NCBI RefSeq assembly: GCF_000325705.1
Contig: NC_019904.1
Coordinates: 132,001-196,000 of the forward strand
DNA: 64,000 nt
Direction: 5' to 3'
Origin: Echinicola vietnamensis DSM 17526
Lineage (GTDB): Bacteria; Bacteroidota; Bacteroidia; Cytophagales; Cyclobacteriaceae
Of the stretch, positions 54,056 through 63,850 are shown piece by piece (the first letter of the stretch is position 1; every line of letters starts with the position of its first letter). The position numbers and the translations under genes are program-made. The notes beneath the pieces were generated by a model. It did no database searches. It was not told the DNA's origin and saw only the letters and a program-made list of their open reading frames with translations.

Positions 54056-57000
54056 TTACTCCTCTTTAACCACGAATACCACATTCATAAATGAGCCTTC
54101 ATTAACTTCCGCTCCATCAATCACTTCATAAGTCAACACACCTGTCTCAGATACCGCTACATTCTCAAAAACGGTTTCATCAAACCAAGTAATGTGGTAT
54201 TCCAATTCATTTGCAGGCAATACTGGAATTCCTTCCGAAGCACCGGTACTGCTTACCATTGGGTTGGTAAATTGACTAATATACTTACTGTGCAAATCTA
54301 CCGTCCCAAAAGTATCTCCTGTAGGCACCTGCTCTTCATTCACGGGAATAAGTACCGAAGGCATATAGAAGAATTTTGGCAGTGTTGCTTTAAGGGATTT
54401 TATAACACCGTCTGTACCTGCTACCACTACACGGTCCTTCTGACCTGTCTCCGCAGCCTCAATCGTACCAGTGTTTGTATTTATCTCACGTATTCTTACG
54501 TTACCTTCCTTTACATCAAGCTTCGCCGAAATGGCTTCACCTGAAAAATCTCCTACTCCAACATTACCTACCTGGTAAATATGTTCGGTATTCGATTGTG
54601 CCTTTGCCGTGGTGTTTTCTACTTGCCAAGGCTCCGTTACATTTGTTTGTACCCATGTAGCATCATCAGTTGAAGGATCTCCATCAGGGTCTTCGATATA
54701 AGTGTATACATCGCCCGTCGTTTCATCCACATAAATGTCACCGCCTTCGCCCGTCGTACCGTTGTCGTTCGGGTTGCCCGTGCCGCTGCGCGTAACATCG
54801 AAGCTCACCGCTGAACCGTCTACGGCAGTGTGTGTAACCGTGCCGTTGTTCAACTCAAGTATATCGGTGTTTTTATCCCACTCTCCTGTCGTCTCATTGT
54901 ATACATACGTGTCGCCAGTGCTGTTGTCGATATACACATCACCGCTCTCGCCGGACGTACCGTTATCGTTCGGGTCACCTTCGTTGATCGTCAGACTGCT
55001 CTCGCCGGCCTCGATCCATTCCGTGCCGTTATGCGCATAGACGTCTCCCGTGCCCTCGTCCACGTAGACATCGCCGGCAGCCCCCGTCGTTCCGTTGTCG
55101 TTCGGATTGCCCGTGCCGCTGCGCGTAACATCGAAGTTCACCACCGTGCCGTCAACGGCAGTATGTGTAACCGTGCCGTTGTTAACCTCAAGCATATCGG
55201 ATAGGCCGCTCGCCTGTTCCCAGGTGTCGGTCGTAGGATTATACGTGTAGATATCTCCCGTAGACTCGTCTACATAGATGTCACCGCCTTCGCCTTGGGT
55301 GCCGTTACCGTTCGGATTGCCCGTACCGCTCTGTGTGACAGCAAAGCTCACTACTGAGCCGTCTACCGCAGTATGCGTTACCATACCGTTGTTCAACTCA
55401 AGCATATCGGATAGGCCGCTCGCCTGTTCCCAGGTATCGGTCGTAGGATTATACGTGTAGATATCTCCCGTAGACTCGTCTACATAGATGTCACCGCCTT
55501 CGCCTTGGGTGCCGTTACCGTTCGGATTGCCCGTGCCGCTCTGTGTGACAGCAAAGCTCACTACCGAGCCGTCAACGGCAGTATGTGTAACCGTGCCGTT
55601 CTCCGCCAACAACGTATCCGTGTTCTGTTCCCACTCTCCTGTCGTCTCGTTATATACATACGTGTCGCCAGTGCTGTTGTCGATATACACATCACCACTC
55701 TCGCCGGACGTACCGTTATCGTTCGGGTCACCTTCGTTGATCGTCAGACTGCTCTCGCCGGCCTCGATCCATTCCGTACCGTTATGCGCATAGACGTATC
55801 CCGTGCTCTCGTCAACATAGACATCGCCGGCTGAGCCCGTCGTACCGTTGTCGTTCGGATTACCCGTGCCGCTGCGCGTAACATCGAAGCTCACCACCGA
55901 GCCGTCAACGGCAGTATGTGTTACCGTGCCGTTGTTCAACTCAAGCATATCGGTGTTTTTATCCCACTCTCCTGTCGTCTCGTTATATACATACGTGTCG
56001 CCAGTGCTGTTGTCGATATACACATCACCGCTCTCGCCGGACGTACCGTTATCGTTCGGGTCACCTTCGTTGATCGTCAGACTGCTCTCGCCGGCCTCGA
56101 TCCATTCCGTACCGTTATGCGCATAGACATATCCCGTGCTCTTGTCAACATAGACATCGCCGGCTGAGCCCGTCGTACCGTTGTCGTTCGGGTTACCCGT
56201 GCCGCTGCGCGTAACATCAAAGTTCACCACCGTGCCGTCAACGGCAGTGTGCGTTACCGTACCGTTGTTAACCTCAAGCATATCGGATAGGCCGCTCGCC
56301 TGTTCCCAAGTGTTGGTCGCTGGGTTAAAGGTATAGATATCACCCGTAGACTCGTCTACATAGATATCACCACCTTCGCCCGTCGTACCATTACCGTTCG
56401 GGTCGCCCGTGCCGCTCTGTGTGACAGCAAAGCTCACTACCGAGCCGTCTACCGCAGTATGTGTTACCGTGCCGTTGTTAACCTCAAGCATATCGGATAG
56501 GCCGCTCGCCTGTTCCCAAGTGTTGGTCGCTGGGTTAAAGGTATAGATATCACCCGTAGACTCGTCTACATAGATATCACCGCCTTCGCCTTGGGTGCCG
56601 TTACCGTTCGGATTGCCCGTGCCGCTCTGTGTGACAGCAAAGCTCACTACCGAGCCGTCTACCGCAGTATGTGTTACCGTGCCGTTCTCCGCCAGCAACG
56701 TATCGGTGTTTTTATCCCACTCTCCTGTCGTCTCATTGTATACATACGTGTCGCCAGTGCTGTTGTCGATATACACATCACCGCTCTCGCCGGACGTACC
56801 GTTATCGTTCGGGTCACCTTCGTTGATCGTCAGACTGCTCTCGCCGGCCTCGATCCATTCCGTACCGTTATGGGCATAGACATATCCCGTGCTCTCGTCC
56901 ACGTAGACATCTCCGCCTTCGCCCGTCGTGCCGTTGTCGTTCGGGTTGCCCGTGCCGCTGCGCGTAACATCGAAGCTCACTACCGAGCCGTCTACAGCCG

Positions 57001-59902
57001 TGTGCGTCACCGTGCCGTTGTTAACCTCAAGCATATCGGATAGGCCGCTCGCCTGTTCCCAGGTATCGGTCGTAGGATTATACGTGTAGATATCTCCCGT
57101 AGACTCGTCTACATAGATATCACCGCCTTCGCCTTGGGTGCCGTTACCGTTCGGATTGCCCGTGCCGCTCTGTGTGACAGCAAAGCTCACTACCGAGCCG
57201 TCTACCGCAGTATGCGTTACCGTGCCGTTCTCCGCCAGCAACGTATCCGTGTTCTGTTCCCACTCTCCTGTCGTCTCATTGTATACATACGTGTCGCCAG
57301 TGCTGTTGTCGATATATACATCACCGCTCTCGCCGGACGTACCGTTATCGTTCGGGTCACCTTCATTGATCGTCAGACTGCTCTCGCCGGCCTCGATCCA
57401 TTCCGTACCGTTATGCGCATAGATGTATCCCGTGCTCTCGTCAACGTAGACATCGCCGCCTTCGCCCGTCGTACCGTTGTCGTTCGGATTGCCCGTGCCG
57501 CTGCGCGTAACATCAAAGTTCACCACCGTGCCGTCTACCGCAGTATGCGTTACCGTGCCGTTCTCCACCAGCAACGTATCGGTGTTTTTATCCCACTCTC
57601 CTGTCGTCTCATTGTATACATACGTGTCGCCAGTGCTGTTGTCGATATATACATCACCGCTCTCGCCGGACGTACCGTTATCGTTCGGGTCACCTTCGTT
57701 GATCGTCAGACTGCTCTCGCCGGCCTCGATCCATTCCGTACCGTTATGCGCATAGACGTATCCCGTGCTCTCGTCAACGTAGACATCGCCGGCAGCCCCC
57801 GTCGTACCGTTGTCGTTCGGGTTGCCCGTGCCAGTCTGAGTAATACTGAATATTGTTTCTGTATCATCCTCTGATGTATAGGTGTACGTACCGTCACCGT
57901 TGGCAACCAAACTCGTAACCGTCTCGTGCGATTGTACGATCTCCGTGACGTTGATCACCGCTTCGTCTCCCTCTTCGGTTATGTACGTCAGCTCGTCTCC
58001 GTCGTAGTACACGTTCCCGCCGACGTTCTTGATCAGTTCGGTGATCTCGTTCCTCACTTCCTCGTTCTCGATGATCGTCTCGAACTGATTGACCACATCT
58101 CCCGGTACGTTGATAACCGTTACCGTGCTGTCCTCTGATGTATAGGTGTACGTTCCGTTACCGTTGGAAACCAAACTTGTAACTGTCTCATGCGACTGTA
58201 CGATCTCCGTGACGTTGATCACCGCTTCGTCTCCCTCTTCGGTTATATACGTCAGCTCGTCTCCGTCGTAGTACACGTTCCCGCCGACGTTCTTGATCAG
58301 TTCGGTGATCTCGTTCTTCACTTCCTCGTTCTCGATGATCGTCTCGAACTGATTGACCACATCTCCCGGTACGTTGATAACCGTTACCGTGCTGTCCTCT
58401 GACGTATAGGTGTACGTTCCGTCACCGTTGGAAACCAAACTCGTGACCGTCTCGTGCGACTGTACGATCTCCGTGACGTTGATCACCGCTTCGTCTCCCT
58501 CTTCGGTTATATACGTCAGCTCGTCTCCGTCGTAGTACACGTTCCCGCCGACGTTCTTGATCAGTTCGGTGATCTCGTTCCTCACTTCCTCGTTCTCGAT
58601 GATTGTCTCGAACTCATTGACCACATCTCCCGGTACGTTGATAACCGTTACCGTGCTGTCCTCTGACGTATAGGTGTACGTTCCGTCACCGTTGGAAACC
58701 AAACTCGTGACCGTCTCGTGCGACTGTACGATCTCCGTGACGTTGATCACCGCTTCGTCTCCCTCTTCGGTTATATACGTCAGCTCGTCTCCGTCGTAGT
58801 ACACGTTCCCGCCGACGTTCTTGATCAGCTCGGTGATCTCGTTCCTCACTTCCTCGTTCTCGATGATCGTCTCGAACTCATTGACCACATCTCCCGGTAC
58901 GTTGATAACCGTTACCGTGCTGTCTTCTGACGTATAGGTGTACGTTCCGTCACCGTTGGAAACCAAACTCGTGACCGTCTCGTGCGACTGTACGATCTCC
59001 GTGACGTTGATCACCGCTTCGTCTCCCTCTTCGGTTATATACGTCAGCTCGTCTCCGTCGTAGTACACGTTCCCGCCGACGTTCTTGATCAGCTCGGTGA
59101 TCTCGTTCCTCACTTCCTCGTTCTCGATGATCGTCTCGAACTGATTGACCACATCCCCCGGTACGTTGATAACCGTTACCGTGCTGTCTTCTGACGTATA
59201 GGTGTACGTTCCGTCACCGTTGGAAACCAAACTCGTAACCGTCTCTTCCAGTAAGTCTTCAATACTGATTTCTACATTCTCTCCATTTTCATCCGTATAA
59301 CTAAAGCTATCACCGTCATAATATACGTTCCCACCATGCTTATGAACAATACTTACCAGTTGATTCAAAACATTGTTGTTTTGAGTAATCTCAGTAAACT
59401 CATTGATTACAGCTTCTGGTACATTGATGATGGTTTCTACCCCCTCCTCATCAGTGTAGGTATATGAACCGTCTCCGTTATCGACCAATCTCGAAATTGT
59501 TTCGTTTAGTAAATCACCGATTTCTATATTTACCAAATCTCCATCCTCAGTGATATAATAAAACTGATCAGTCTCTGGATCATATATGACTTGATTGGTA
59601 GTATCCCCGGAAGCGCTCAGTCTTCTCCATTTTTCGTTATACCAGTAGTAATAACCTGGTGTAATAAGGTTGGTATTTGTAGTATTATATACTAACAAAC
59701 TCTCAACATTTCCGTTAGCTATGGTTTCTTTATCAACAGTACTCGTCAGGGCAATCCTTGGAATCAACACCCCTTTGTCTGCTGCCAACACTTCCAATTG
59801 GGCAGATTGATTCGGCGTAGCGGTCCCAATCCCTACTTGAGCACTCGCATATCCTGCCCCTAGGCAGAAAATCAATACTAAAAGTAAATTTTTCATGCTC
59901 AT
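54056..59902 (-). CDS. Giant modular adhesin-like repeat protein
   Basis: A 1948-residue exported protein with signal 'NLLLVLIFCLGAGYASAQ'. The head 'VGIGTATPNQSAQLEVLAA' is typical of Bacteroidota surface proteins with a short 'GIGT.TP' leader. It is followed by two diverged and five near-identical 88-residue units (about 220-660), a spacer, then alternating acidic modules. These are a longer one with 'YAHNGTEWIEAGESSLTINE' (six copies) and a shorter one with 'TWEQASGLSDML' (five copies), each joined by 'ENGTVTHTAVDGSVVSF'-like linkers. A unique C-terminal domain of about 200 residues follows ('VLTYEVIDGAEVNEGSFMNV'). The modules are Gly/Asp/Asn/Thr-rich and Cys-free, as in fibrous surface adhesins. 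No T9SS sorting domain is evident. It lies 23 bp after the type B cargo gene. Confidence 0.85.
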   Translation of the reverse strand: MSMKNLLLVLIFCLGAGYASAQVGIGTATPNQSAQLEVLAADKGVLIPRIALTSTVDKETIANGNVESLLVYNTTNTNLITPGYYYWYNEKWRRLSASGDTTNQVIYDPETDQFYYITEDGDLVNIEIGDLLNETISRLVDNGDGSYTYTDEEGVETIINVPEAVINEFTEITQNNNVLNQLVSIVHKHGGNVYYDGDSFSYTDENGENVEISIEDLLEETVTSLVSNGDGTYTYTSEDSTVTVINVPGDVVNQFETIIENEEVRNEITELIKNVGGNVYYDGDELTYITEEGDEAVINVTEIVQSHETVTSLVSNGDGTYTYTSEDSTVTVINVPGDVVNEFETIIENEEVRNEITELIKNVGGNVYYDGDELTYITEEGDEAVINVTEIVQSHETVTSLVSNGDGTYTYTSEDSTVTVINVPGDVVNEFETIIENEEVRNEITELIKNVGGNVYYDGDELTYITEEGDEAVINVTEIVQSHETVTSLVSNGDGTYTYTSEDSTVTVINVPGDVVNQFETIIENEEVKNEITELIKNVGGNVYYDGDELTYITEEGDEAVINVTEIVQSHETVTSLVSNGNGTYTYTSEDSTVTVINVPGDVVNQFETIIENEEVRNEITELIKNVGGNVYYDGDELTYITEEGDEAVINVTEIVQSHETVTSLVANGDGTYTYTSEDDTETIFSITQTGTGNPNDNGTTGAAGDVYVDESTGYVYAHNGTEWIEAGESSLTINEGDPNDNGTSGESGDVYIDNSTGDTYVYNETTGEWDKNTDTLLVENGTVTHTAVDGTVVNFDVTRSGTGNPNDNGTTGEGGDVYVDESTGYIYAHNGTEWIEAGESSLTINEGDPNDNGTSGESGDVYIDNSTGDTYVYNETTGEWEQNTDTLLAENGTVTHTAVDGSVVSFAVTQSGTGNPNGNGTQGEGGDIYVDESTGDIYTYNPTTDTWEQASGLSDMLEVNNGTVTHTAVDGSVVSFDVTRSGTGNPNDNGTTGEGGDVYVDESTGYVYAHNGTEWIEAGESSLTINEGDPNDNGTSGESGDVYIDNSTGDTYVYNETTGEWDKNTDTLLAENGTVTHTAVDGSVVSFAVTQSGTGNPNGNGTQGEGGDIYVDESTGDIYTFNPATNTWEQASGLSDMLEVNNGTVTHTAVDGSVVSFAVTQSGTGDPNGNGTTGEGGDIYVDESTGDIYTFNPATNTWEQASGLSDMLEVNNGTVTHTAVDGTVVNFDVTRSGTGNPNDNGTTGSAGDVYVDKSTGYVYAHNGTEWIEAGESSLTINEGDPNDNGTSGESGDVYIDNSTGDTYVYNETTGEWDKNTDMLELNNGTVTHTAVDGSVVSFDVTRSGTGNPNDNGTTGSAGDVYVDESTGYVYAHNGTEWIEAGESSLTINEGDPNDNGTSGESGDVYIDNSTGDTYVYNETTGEWEQNTDTLLAENGTVTHTAVDGSVVSFAVTQSGTGNPNGNGTQGEGGDIYVDESTGDIYTYNPTTDTWEQASGLSDMLELNNGMVTHTAVDGSVVSFAVTQSGTGNPNGNGTQGEGGDIYVDESTGDIYTYNPTTDTWEQASGLSDMLEVNNGTVTHTAVDGTVVNFDVTRSGTGNPNDNGTTGAAGDVYVDEGTGDVYAHNGTEWIEAGESSLTINEGDPNDNGTSGESGDVYIDNSTGDTYVYNETTGEWDKNTDILELNNGTVTHTAVDGSAVSFDVTRSGTGNPNDNGTTGEGGDIYVDETTGDVYTYIEDPDGDPSTDDATWVQTNVTEPWQVENTTAKAQSNTEHIYQVGNVGVGDFSGEAISAKLDVKEGNVRIREINTNTGTIEAAETGQKDRVVVAGTDGVIKSLKATLPKFFYMPSVLIPVNEEQVPTGDTFGTVDLHSKYISQFTNPMVSSTGASEGIPVLPANELEYHITWFDETVFENVAVSETGVLTYEVIDGAEVNEGSFMNVVFVVKEE
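54690..57838 (-). repeat. Mosaic array of two adhesin modules
   Basis: About 3.1 kb of mixed tandem modules sharing 'GTGNPN(D/G)NGT.G' and 'GD(V/I)YVDESTG' cores. Six copies carry the 'AHNGTEWIEAGESS' plus 'NETTGEW' pair and five carry 'WEQASGLSDMLE'. They are arranged irregularly, which suggests repeated unequal exchange. Confidence 0.88.
57926..59245 (-). repeat. Five tandem near-identical 264-bp units
   Basis: Exact period 264 bp (88 codons): units start at 59245, 58981, 58717, 58453 and 58189 on the minus strand. They differ at only a few codons (VVNQF/VVNEF, EVRNE/EVKNE, SNGDG/SNGNG). A partial sixth unit follows, and diverged relatives precede the array. The array is visibly more GC-rich than the flanking parts of the same gene. 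Confidence 0.95.
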
Positions 59903-59925
59903 ATTGTTTTATGTCGTTTCTTTGA

Positions 59926-61527
59926 TTATTTATCTTCATTTAGTGGATCCCTGATTACCTGAATCCATCCTTTAAATTCTTTCTGCTCTCCATTTTCCAG
60001 CACTACTTCTAGCACATAGAAATAGGTACCGTCTACTAGTCCTTTGGCCTCCCAATCATTCTGGTAGTTTTCAGTTTCAAATACATGGTCACCCCACCGG
60101 TTAAAAATGGTGATCTGGTTCTCTTTGAATTTATTCAACCCTTTGATTTGAAACGTTTCATTGTCCTTATCCCCATTTGGTGTAATGACGTTAGGAATAA
60201 AGAATTTATGCACTTTATTAACATCATCATCTTCATTATCCTCTGTATTGGCATCTTCTTCAATGGAATTAACTTTTACTGCATTGATTAAAGTCCCTTC
60301 TTCTCCAGTGGCTACTGTCAAAGTGATGATCATTTCATCTCCTGCCAAAAACTTAGGGATACTCCACATCAAGGTTTGGCCATTTACCTCAAAAGCATAT
60401 TCCAGTAAACCGAACGCCGAGGTAACTTTCATCTCTTTGTAATGGGTTCCGGGAGGGAGGTTGTCTACCACTACCACATCAGTAGCGTTAGTTTCACTGT
60501 TATTTTGAACCCTGATCTCATATTCCAAATCATCACCTTCCCAGACCATTTTTTCAAATGAAGTCTTGGCAATGCTCAAATCCGTCAAACTTCCTTGGAC
60601 CAATGCAAAAGTAAACGCGCTGGTTGCTTCCACCTCAGCTGCTGCAGTTACCGTTTGTTTTACAGGATCCACTTCACCACCTAAGTTTATCCAAGCATTT
60701 TTCGCAACATCCCATTGGGCTATCTGAATCTTTTTGTTGGACTCCCCAAGAATAAAAGCAGGAGTGGTCACATCTCGCCACGACAACGTCAAATTCACCA
60801 TCCCGTCTCCTTCTACCTGCTTTATGACCCAATATTCCGAATCATCAATGGCCGATATACCGGCTTCCTTATTGTCTCGCGGGAAAATCGGATCAGGATC
60901 CTCATAAAAATACCTGGTATTATAAACAGCCCTTTCAGTTTCTAAAGAAGACACTCCATCAAATCGATAATACCCACCATCCCCAACAGGGAATATAAAC
61001 CTCTTACTACCTTGCTTTTGGACAAATCCATCCACATGGCTTCTATCAGAGGTCTGCTCATGTACAGCTCCTTCCTTAAAAATGATCATGCCATCATCAT
61101 CTTTTGCCTCTATGACACCATTTATAAAATCCCCTCTTCCGGCAATGCTTACTATCCCTTCCAATAAAAATGGATATTGAGAAGACTTATTATCAAAAAC
61201 CACATGATTAAGTTCAGCAATTTGGGTTCCTGCTATTTGCTGCACACCTGTCTCACCCACAAATCGGGTCATCCCTGCATTGGGGTTTCCTGCATAAGTT
61301 GCTGTACCGTCATTTTTAAAATGAGAGTAAACATAAAAATCCCCATCATTTACCAGTCTCCCTGTGGCCTCATTTTCAAATGCAAACAAGGTCGACACCG
61401 TGGTACCCTCCGTGATGGTCATTTCTCCCAGGTTCACCGTTTGGGCTTGGACCATGCCAACTGCCAAGATCATCAGCAATAGCAATTGCTGGGTAAAAAC
61501 CTTTATTTCTATTCTATATGATATCAT
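59926..61527 (-). CDS. T9SS type B cargo protein with DUF11-like domain
   Basis: A 533-residue exported protein: signal 'LLLLMILAVGMVQAQ'; a beta-rich N-terminal region (about 30-310); a DUF11-like beta-sandwich at about 315-430 ('LSIAKTSFEKMVWEGDDLEY', 'NNSETNATDVVVVDNLPPGT'); and a gliding-motility-associated C-terminal domain at about 440-533 ('FFIPNVITPNGDKDNETFQI', 'ITIFNRWGDHVFETENYQND', 'GLVDGTYFYVLEV'). The last domain is the type B sorting signal for the type IX secretion system. Its ATG overlaps the stop of the OmpA-family gene as ATGA, implying translational coupling. It may be a surface partner of the giant adhesin encoded next. Confidence 0.92.
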   Translation of the reverse strand: MISYRIEIKVFTQQLLLLMILAVGMVQAQTVNLGEMTITEGTTVSTLFAFENEATGRLVNDGDFYVYSHFKNDGTATYAGNPNAGMTRFVGETGVQQIAGTQIAELNHVVFDNKSSQYPFLLEGIVSIAGRGDFINGVIEAKDDDGMIIFKEGAVHEQTSDRSHVDGFVQKQGSKRFIFPVGDGGYYRFDGVSSLETERAVYNTRYFYEDPDPIFPRDNKEAGISAIDDSEYWVIKQVEGDGMVNLTLSWRDVTTPAFILGESNKKIQIAQWDVAKNAWINLGGEVDPVKQTVTAAAEVEATSAFTFALVQGSLTDLSIAKTSFEKMVWEGDDLEYEIRVQNNSETNATDVVVVDNLPPGTHYKEMKVTSAFGLLEYAFEVNGQTLMWSIPKFLAGDEMIITLTVATGEEGTLINAVKVNSIEEDANTEDNEDDDVNKVHKFFIPNVITPNGDKDNETFQIKGLNKFKENQITIFNRWGDHVFETENYQNDWEAKGLVDGTYFYVLEVVLENGEQKEFKGWIQVIRDPLNEDK

Positions 61528-63848
61528 TTCAACTCTATAATTATCTGTCTAAATTCCCCCAATACACCGGCTATCGTAGCCTTCTCTTTTCTTGATTCAA
61601 GCGCATCGACAGTATCAAATCGCTCTTGGGTTAACCTATTTTTCTGAATGCCTCTAGAATGCAAGTAATCCGTCACCATCGCTACTCGGTCATCAAAATC
61701 CTTCTTACCTAAAGCTCCAATAAACTGCACCTTGACAGCCTTGTTCTGCAAGAGGAATAGTCGAAGTCTTTCCAATGCCATTTTCTGCTCTATGTCAAGC
61801 TGGGACTGGCCTAACCCAAATCTGAGCTGGTCGGCTCCTGCCTTCCGAAACAATTCATCTAATGAACCTGTCAGTGAGCAGTAATCCTCATATTCAGCCA
61901 AAGACGCAGCCCACTGCTTTACCGAAACATGGAGCAACAATTCACTCCTTCTATTCAATTGGTGCTGATCCTCGCTACAAACCTTCCCATCTGGACAATC
62001 AATGGCCAATTGCTCTTCACCAAACCATGCCGGCTGAATCCTAGAGGGATCTATTCCCTTTTTCCCTAAATAATTGACCACCGACTTGGCCCGGTCTTCA
62101 CTTAGCCGCTGATTGTACTGATGTGATGCCCTTGCGTCGGTATGGGAAGAAACGTGGAGTTCCAATTGGGGATATTGTATCATCAACTCCGCCACATCAT
62201 CCAATATTTCGTTTTCCGACCGTCTGATCAGGCTTTTGTCAAGGTCATAGTAAATGATCTCCGTAATGGCCAAATCTCTGGTCGGAATCCGCGCCAACCG
62301 GTATTCTCGTCTGATGGTACCTGAATCCATTCCCACACTGGAGATCTCCCGGTCCAATACAGGAAAATAACCTTCCTTCTCTACCTTTACTTCATATTGA
62401 CTTTCTGCTGAGAGATCCGCCCAATAGTTTCCTTTCACCCTTTTATCCACTTCTACAGCCTCTCCATCGATTTGCTTAAGCGAAAACTGAATGTCAGACA
62501 GGGTGTCTCCCTTACAGTCCATCACCTTTGCCAAGAGCCTTCTTTGAGCAGGCAAAAATTGATAGATATCGTCCAGCCCTTCCTTTCCTTTACGGTTGGA
62601 ACTCAGGTAGATTTCATCATCACCATACCTTCGATAGGCAAAGTCATCACTGCCTGAATTGATAAGTGGCCCCATATTGACAGCTGCCCCCAAAACACCC
62701 CCTTCGAGCATCTCAGCAAAGAAAACATCCAATTCTCCATAAGAGGAATGTCCCTCTGAAGCAAAGTATAACTTGCCTTGATGGACAAATGGATCCCTTT
62801 CATTTTCAGCAGTGTTTATACGCTCTCCCAAGTTGGCGGGGGCGGAAAAGATCAGTCGGTCACCGTCTTTATAGTAATTGACATAATAGAGATCATATCC
62901 GCCATGGCCACCTTCCATGTTTGAGGCAAAGTATAGCCGCTGGCTCTTGGCATCTGCATATGGAGTGATCAGTCCATATGAAAGAGGCAAATTCCTTGGA
63001 TAGGGATAAACATATTCAAGACTGCCTTCCTCATTAAGTGTCCCATAGTACAATTCAGGCTGTATTTCAAAATCCCGGTTTTTACGTTCTTTTCTTAAAT
63101 CTCTGGTGACCGAAAAAAACACGTAGTCCGTATCCTCCACCTTTACAAAACTAGGATCGCTCACATGCATAAAGTCACTCCCACGCATGTTGATCATCCT
63201 AATATTGCCCTCCTTATCTTGACGGTAGATCTTTAGATAACCGCGTCCTGTCCATTCATAGATCTTCTCATCATATATTTTATCCTTTGCGTCAAATCGT
63301 AGCTTCTTTACCTGGACCTCTCCAATGCTGTCCCCTCGATCGGAAACAAAATACTTATTCCCGTAGGGGTCTTTTGCCAACATAAAATCAGCCGCAGTGG
63401 AATTGATCTTATCCAGAAGCTTTAGGCGATTTACCGCTTTCTCTCCATCGGCCTCCATAATGCTATAGTATTCTTTAATGTGCTTTTTTGGAATACCTTG
63501 ATCCTCCAAAAAGTCCCTTACCTCTTTATCCTTGCCCACCGCATGTCCTGCTTCCAGAAGAAACTTCACGTCACTGTCGCTCACCTCATCGCTAAAGGCT
63601 ATCGCTTCTTTCCACCATTGGACTGCCTCGTCATACTCGTTATTTTTGGTATAACAGAAAGCAGCATTCCTAGCAGAACGATACGAGGACTTTTTCTCAA
63701 AGGCCTTGGTATATATTTCAGCAGCTATCCTATAGTTCATTTGTTGCTGTTGATCATCAGCATACCGGATCAAAGCCTCTTGGGCTTCCACGCCCCTTGC
63801 AGCACCCACCAGTATCAGTATTGTAAGTATCGTTATTGCTCTTTTCAT
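61524..63848 (-). CDS. OmpA-family protein with TPR, PD40 repeats and second OmpA-like tail
   Basis: A 774-residue envelope protein with signal 'AITILTILILVGAARGVEAQ'. TPR-like helices (about 25-110); WD40/PD40 beta-propeller repeats (about 150-430; 'RLYFASNMEGGHGGYDLYYV', 'GKLYFASEGHSSYGELDVFF', 'DEIYLSSNRKGKEGLDDIYQ'); a carboxypeptidase-regulatory-like segment (about 440-510). OmpA peptidoglycan-binding domain at about 530-645 ('IIYYDLDKSLIRRSENEI', 'LHVSSHTDARASHQYNQRLS'). The last 100 residues look like a second, degenerate OmpA-like domain. Such proteins pair with PorP/SprF in T9SS or gliding loci. I chose the ATG at 63848, giving a 2-bp gap from the preceding gene; 63860 would overlap it. 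Confidence 0.9.
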   Translation of the reverse strand: MKRAITILTILILVGAARGVEAQEALIRYADDQQQQMNYRIAAEIYTKAFEKKSSYRSARNAAFCYTKNNEYDEAVQWWKEAIAFSDEVSDSDVKFLLEAGHAVGKDKEVRDFLEDQGIPKKHIKEYYSIMEADGEKAVNRLKLLDKINSTAADFMLAKDPYGNKYFVSDRGDSIGEVQVKKLRFDAKDKIYDEKIYEWTGRGYLKIYRQDKEGNIRMINMRGSDFMHVSDPSFVKVEDTDYVFFSVTRDLRKERKNRDFEIQPELYYGTLNEEGSLEYVYPYPRNLPLSYGLITPYADAKSQRLYFASNMEGGHGGYDLYYVNYYKDGDRLIFSAPANLGERINTAENERDPFVHQGKLYFASEGHSSYGELDVFFAEMLEGGVLGAAVNMGPLINSGSDDFAYRRYGDDEIYLSSNRKGKEGLDDIYQFLPAQRRLLAKVMDCKGDTLSDIQFSLKQIDGEAVEVDKRVKGNYWADLSAESQYEVKVEKEGYFPVLDREISSVGMDSGTIRREYRLARIPTRDLAITEIIYYDLDKSLIRRSENEILDDVAELMIQYPQLELHVSSHTDARASHQYNQRLSEDRAKSVVNYLGKKGIDPSRIQPAWFGEEQLAIDCPDGKVCSEDQHQLNRRSELLLHVSVKQWAASLAEYEDYCSLTGSLDELFRKAGADQLRFGLGQSQLDIEQKMALERLRLFLLQNKAVKVQFIGALGKKDFDDRVAMVTDYLHSRGIQKNRLTQERFDTVDALESRKEKATIAGVLGEFRQIIIELK

Positions 63849-63850
63849 GA

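Noticed and set aside
54735..57874. Many plus-strand open frames within the adhesin gene, up to 246 codons and repeated in register
   Set aside because: They are antisense images of the tandem modules; their repetition follows the coding repeats and their composition (Arg/Ala/Val-rich) is an artefact.
57926..59245. Regularly spaced repeats considered as a CRISPR array
   Set aside because: The unit is 264 bp with no spacers, in frame with a protein gene; CRISPR repeats are far shorter.
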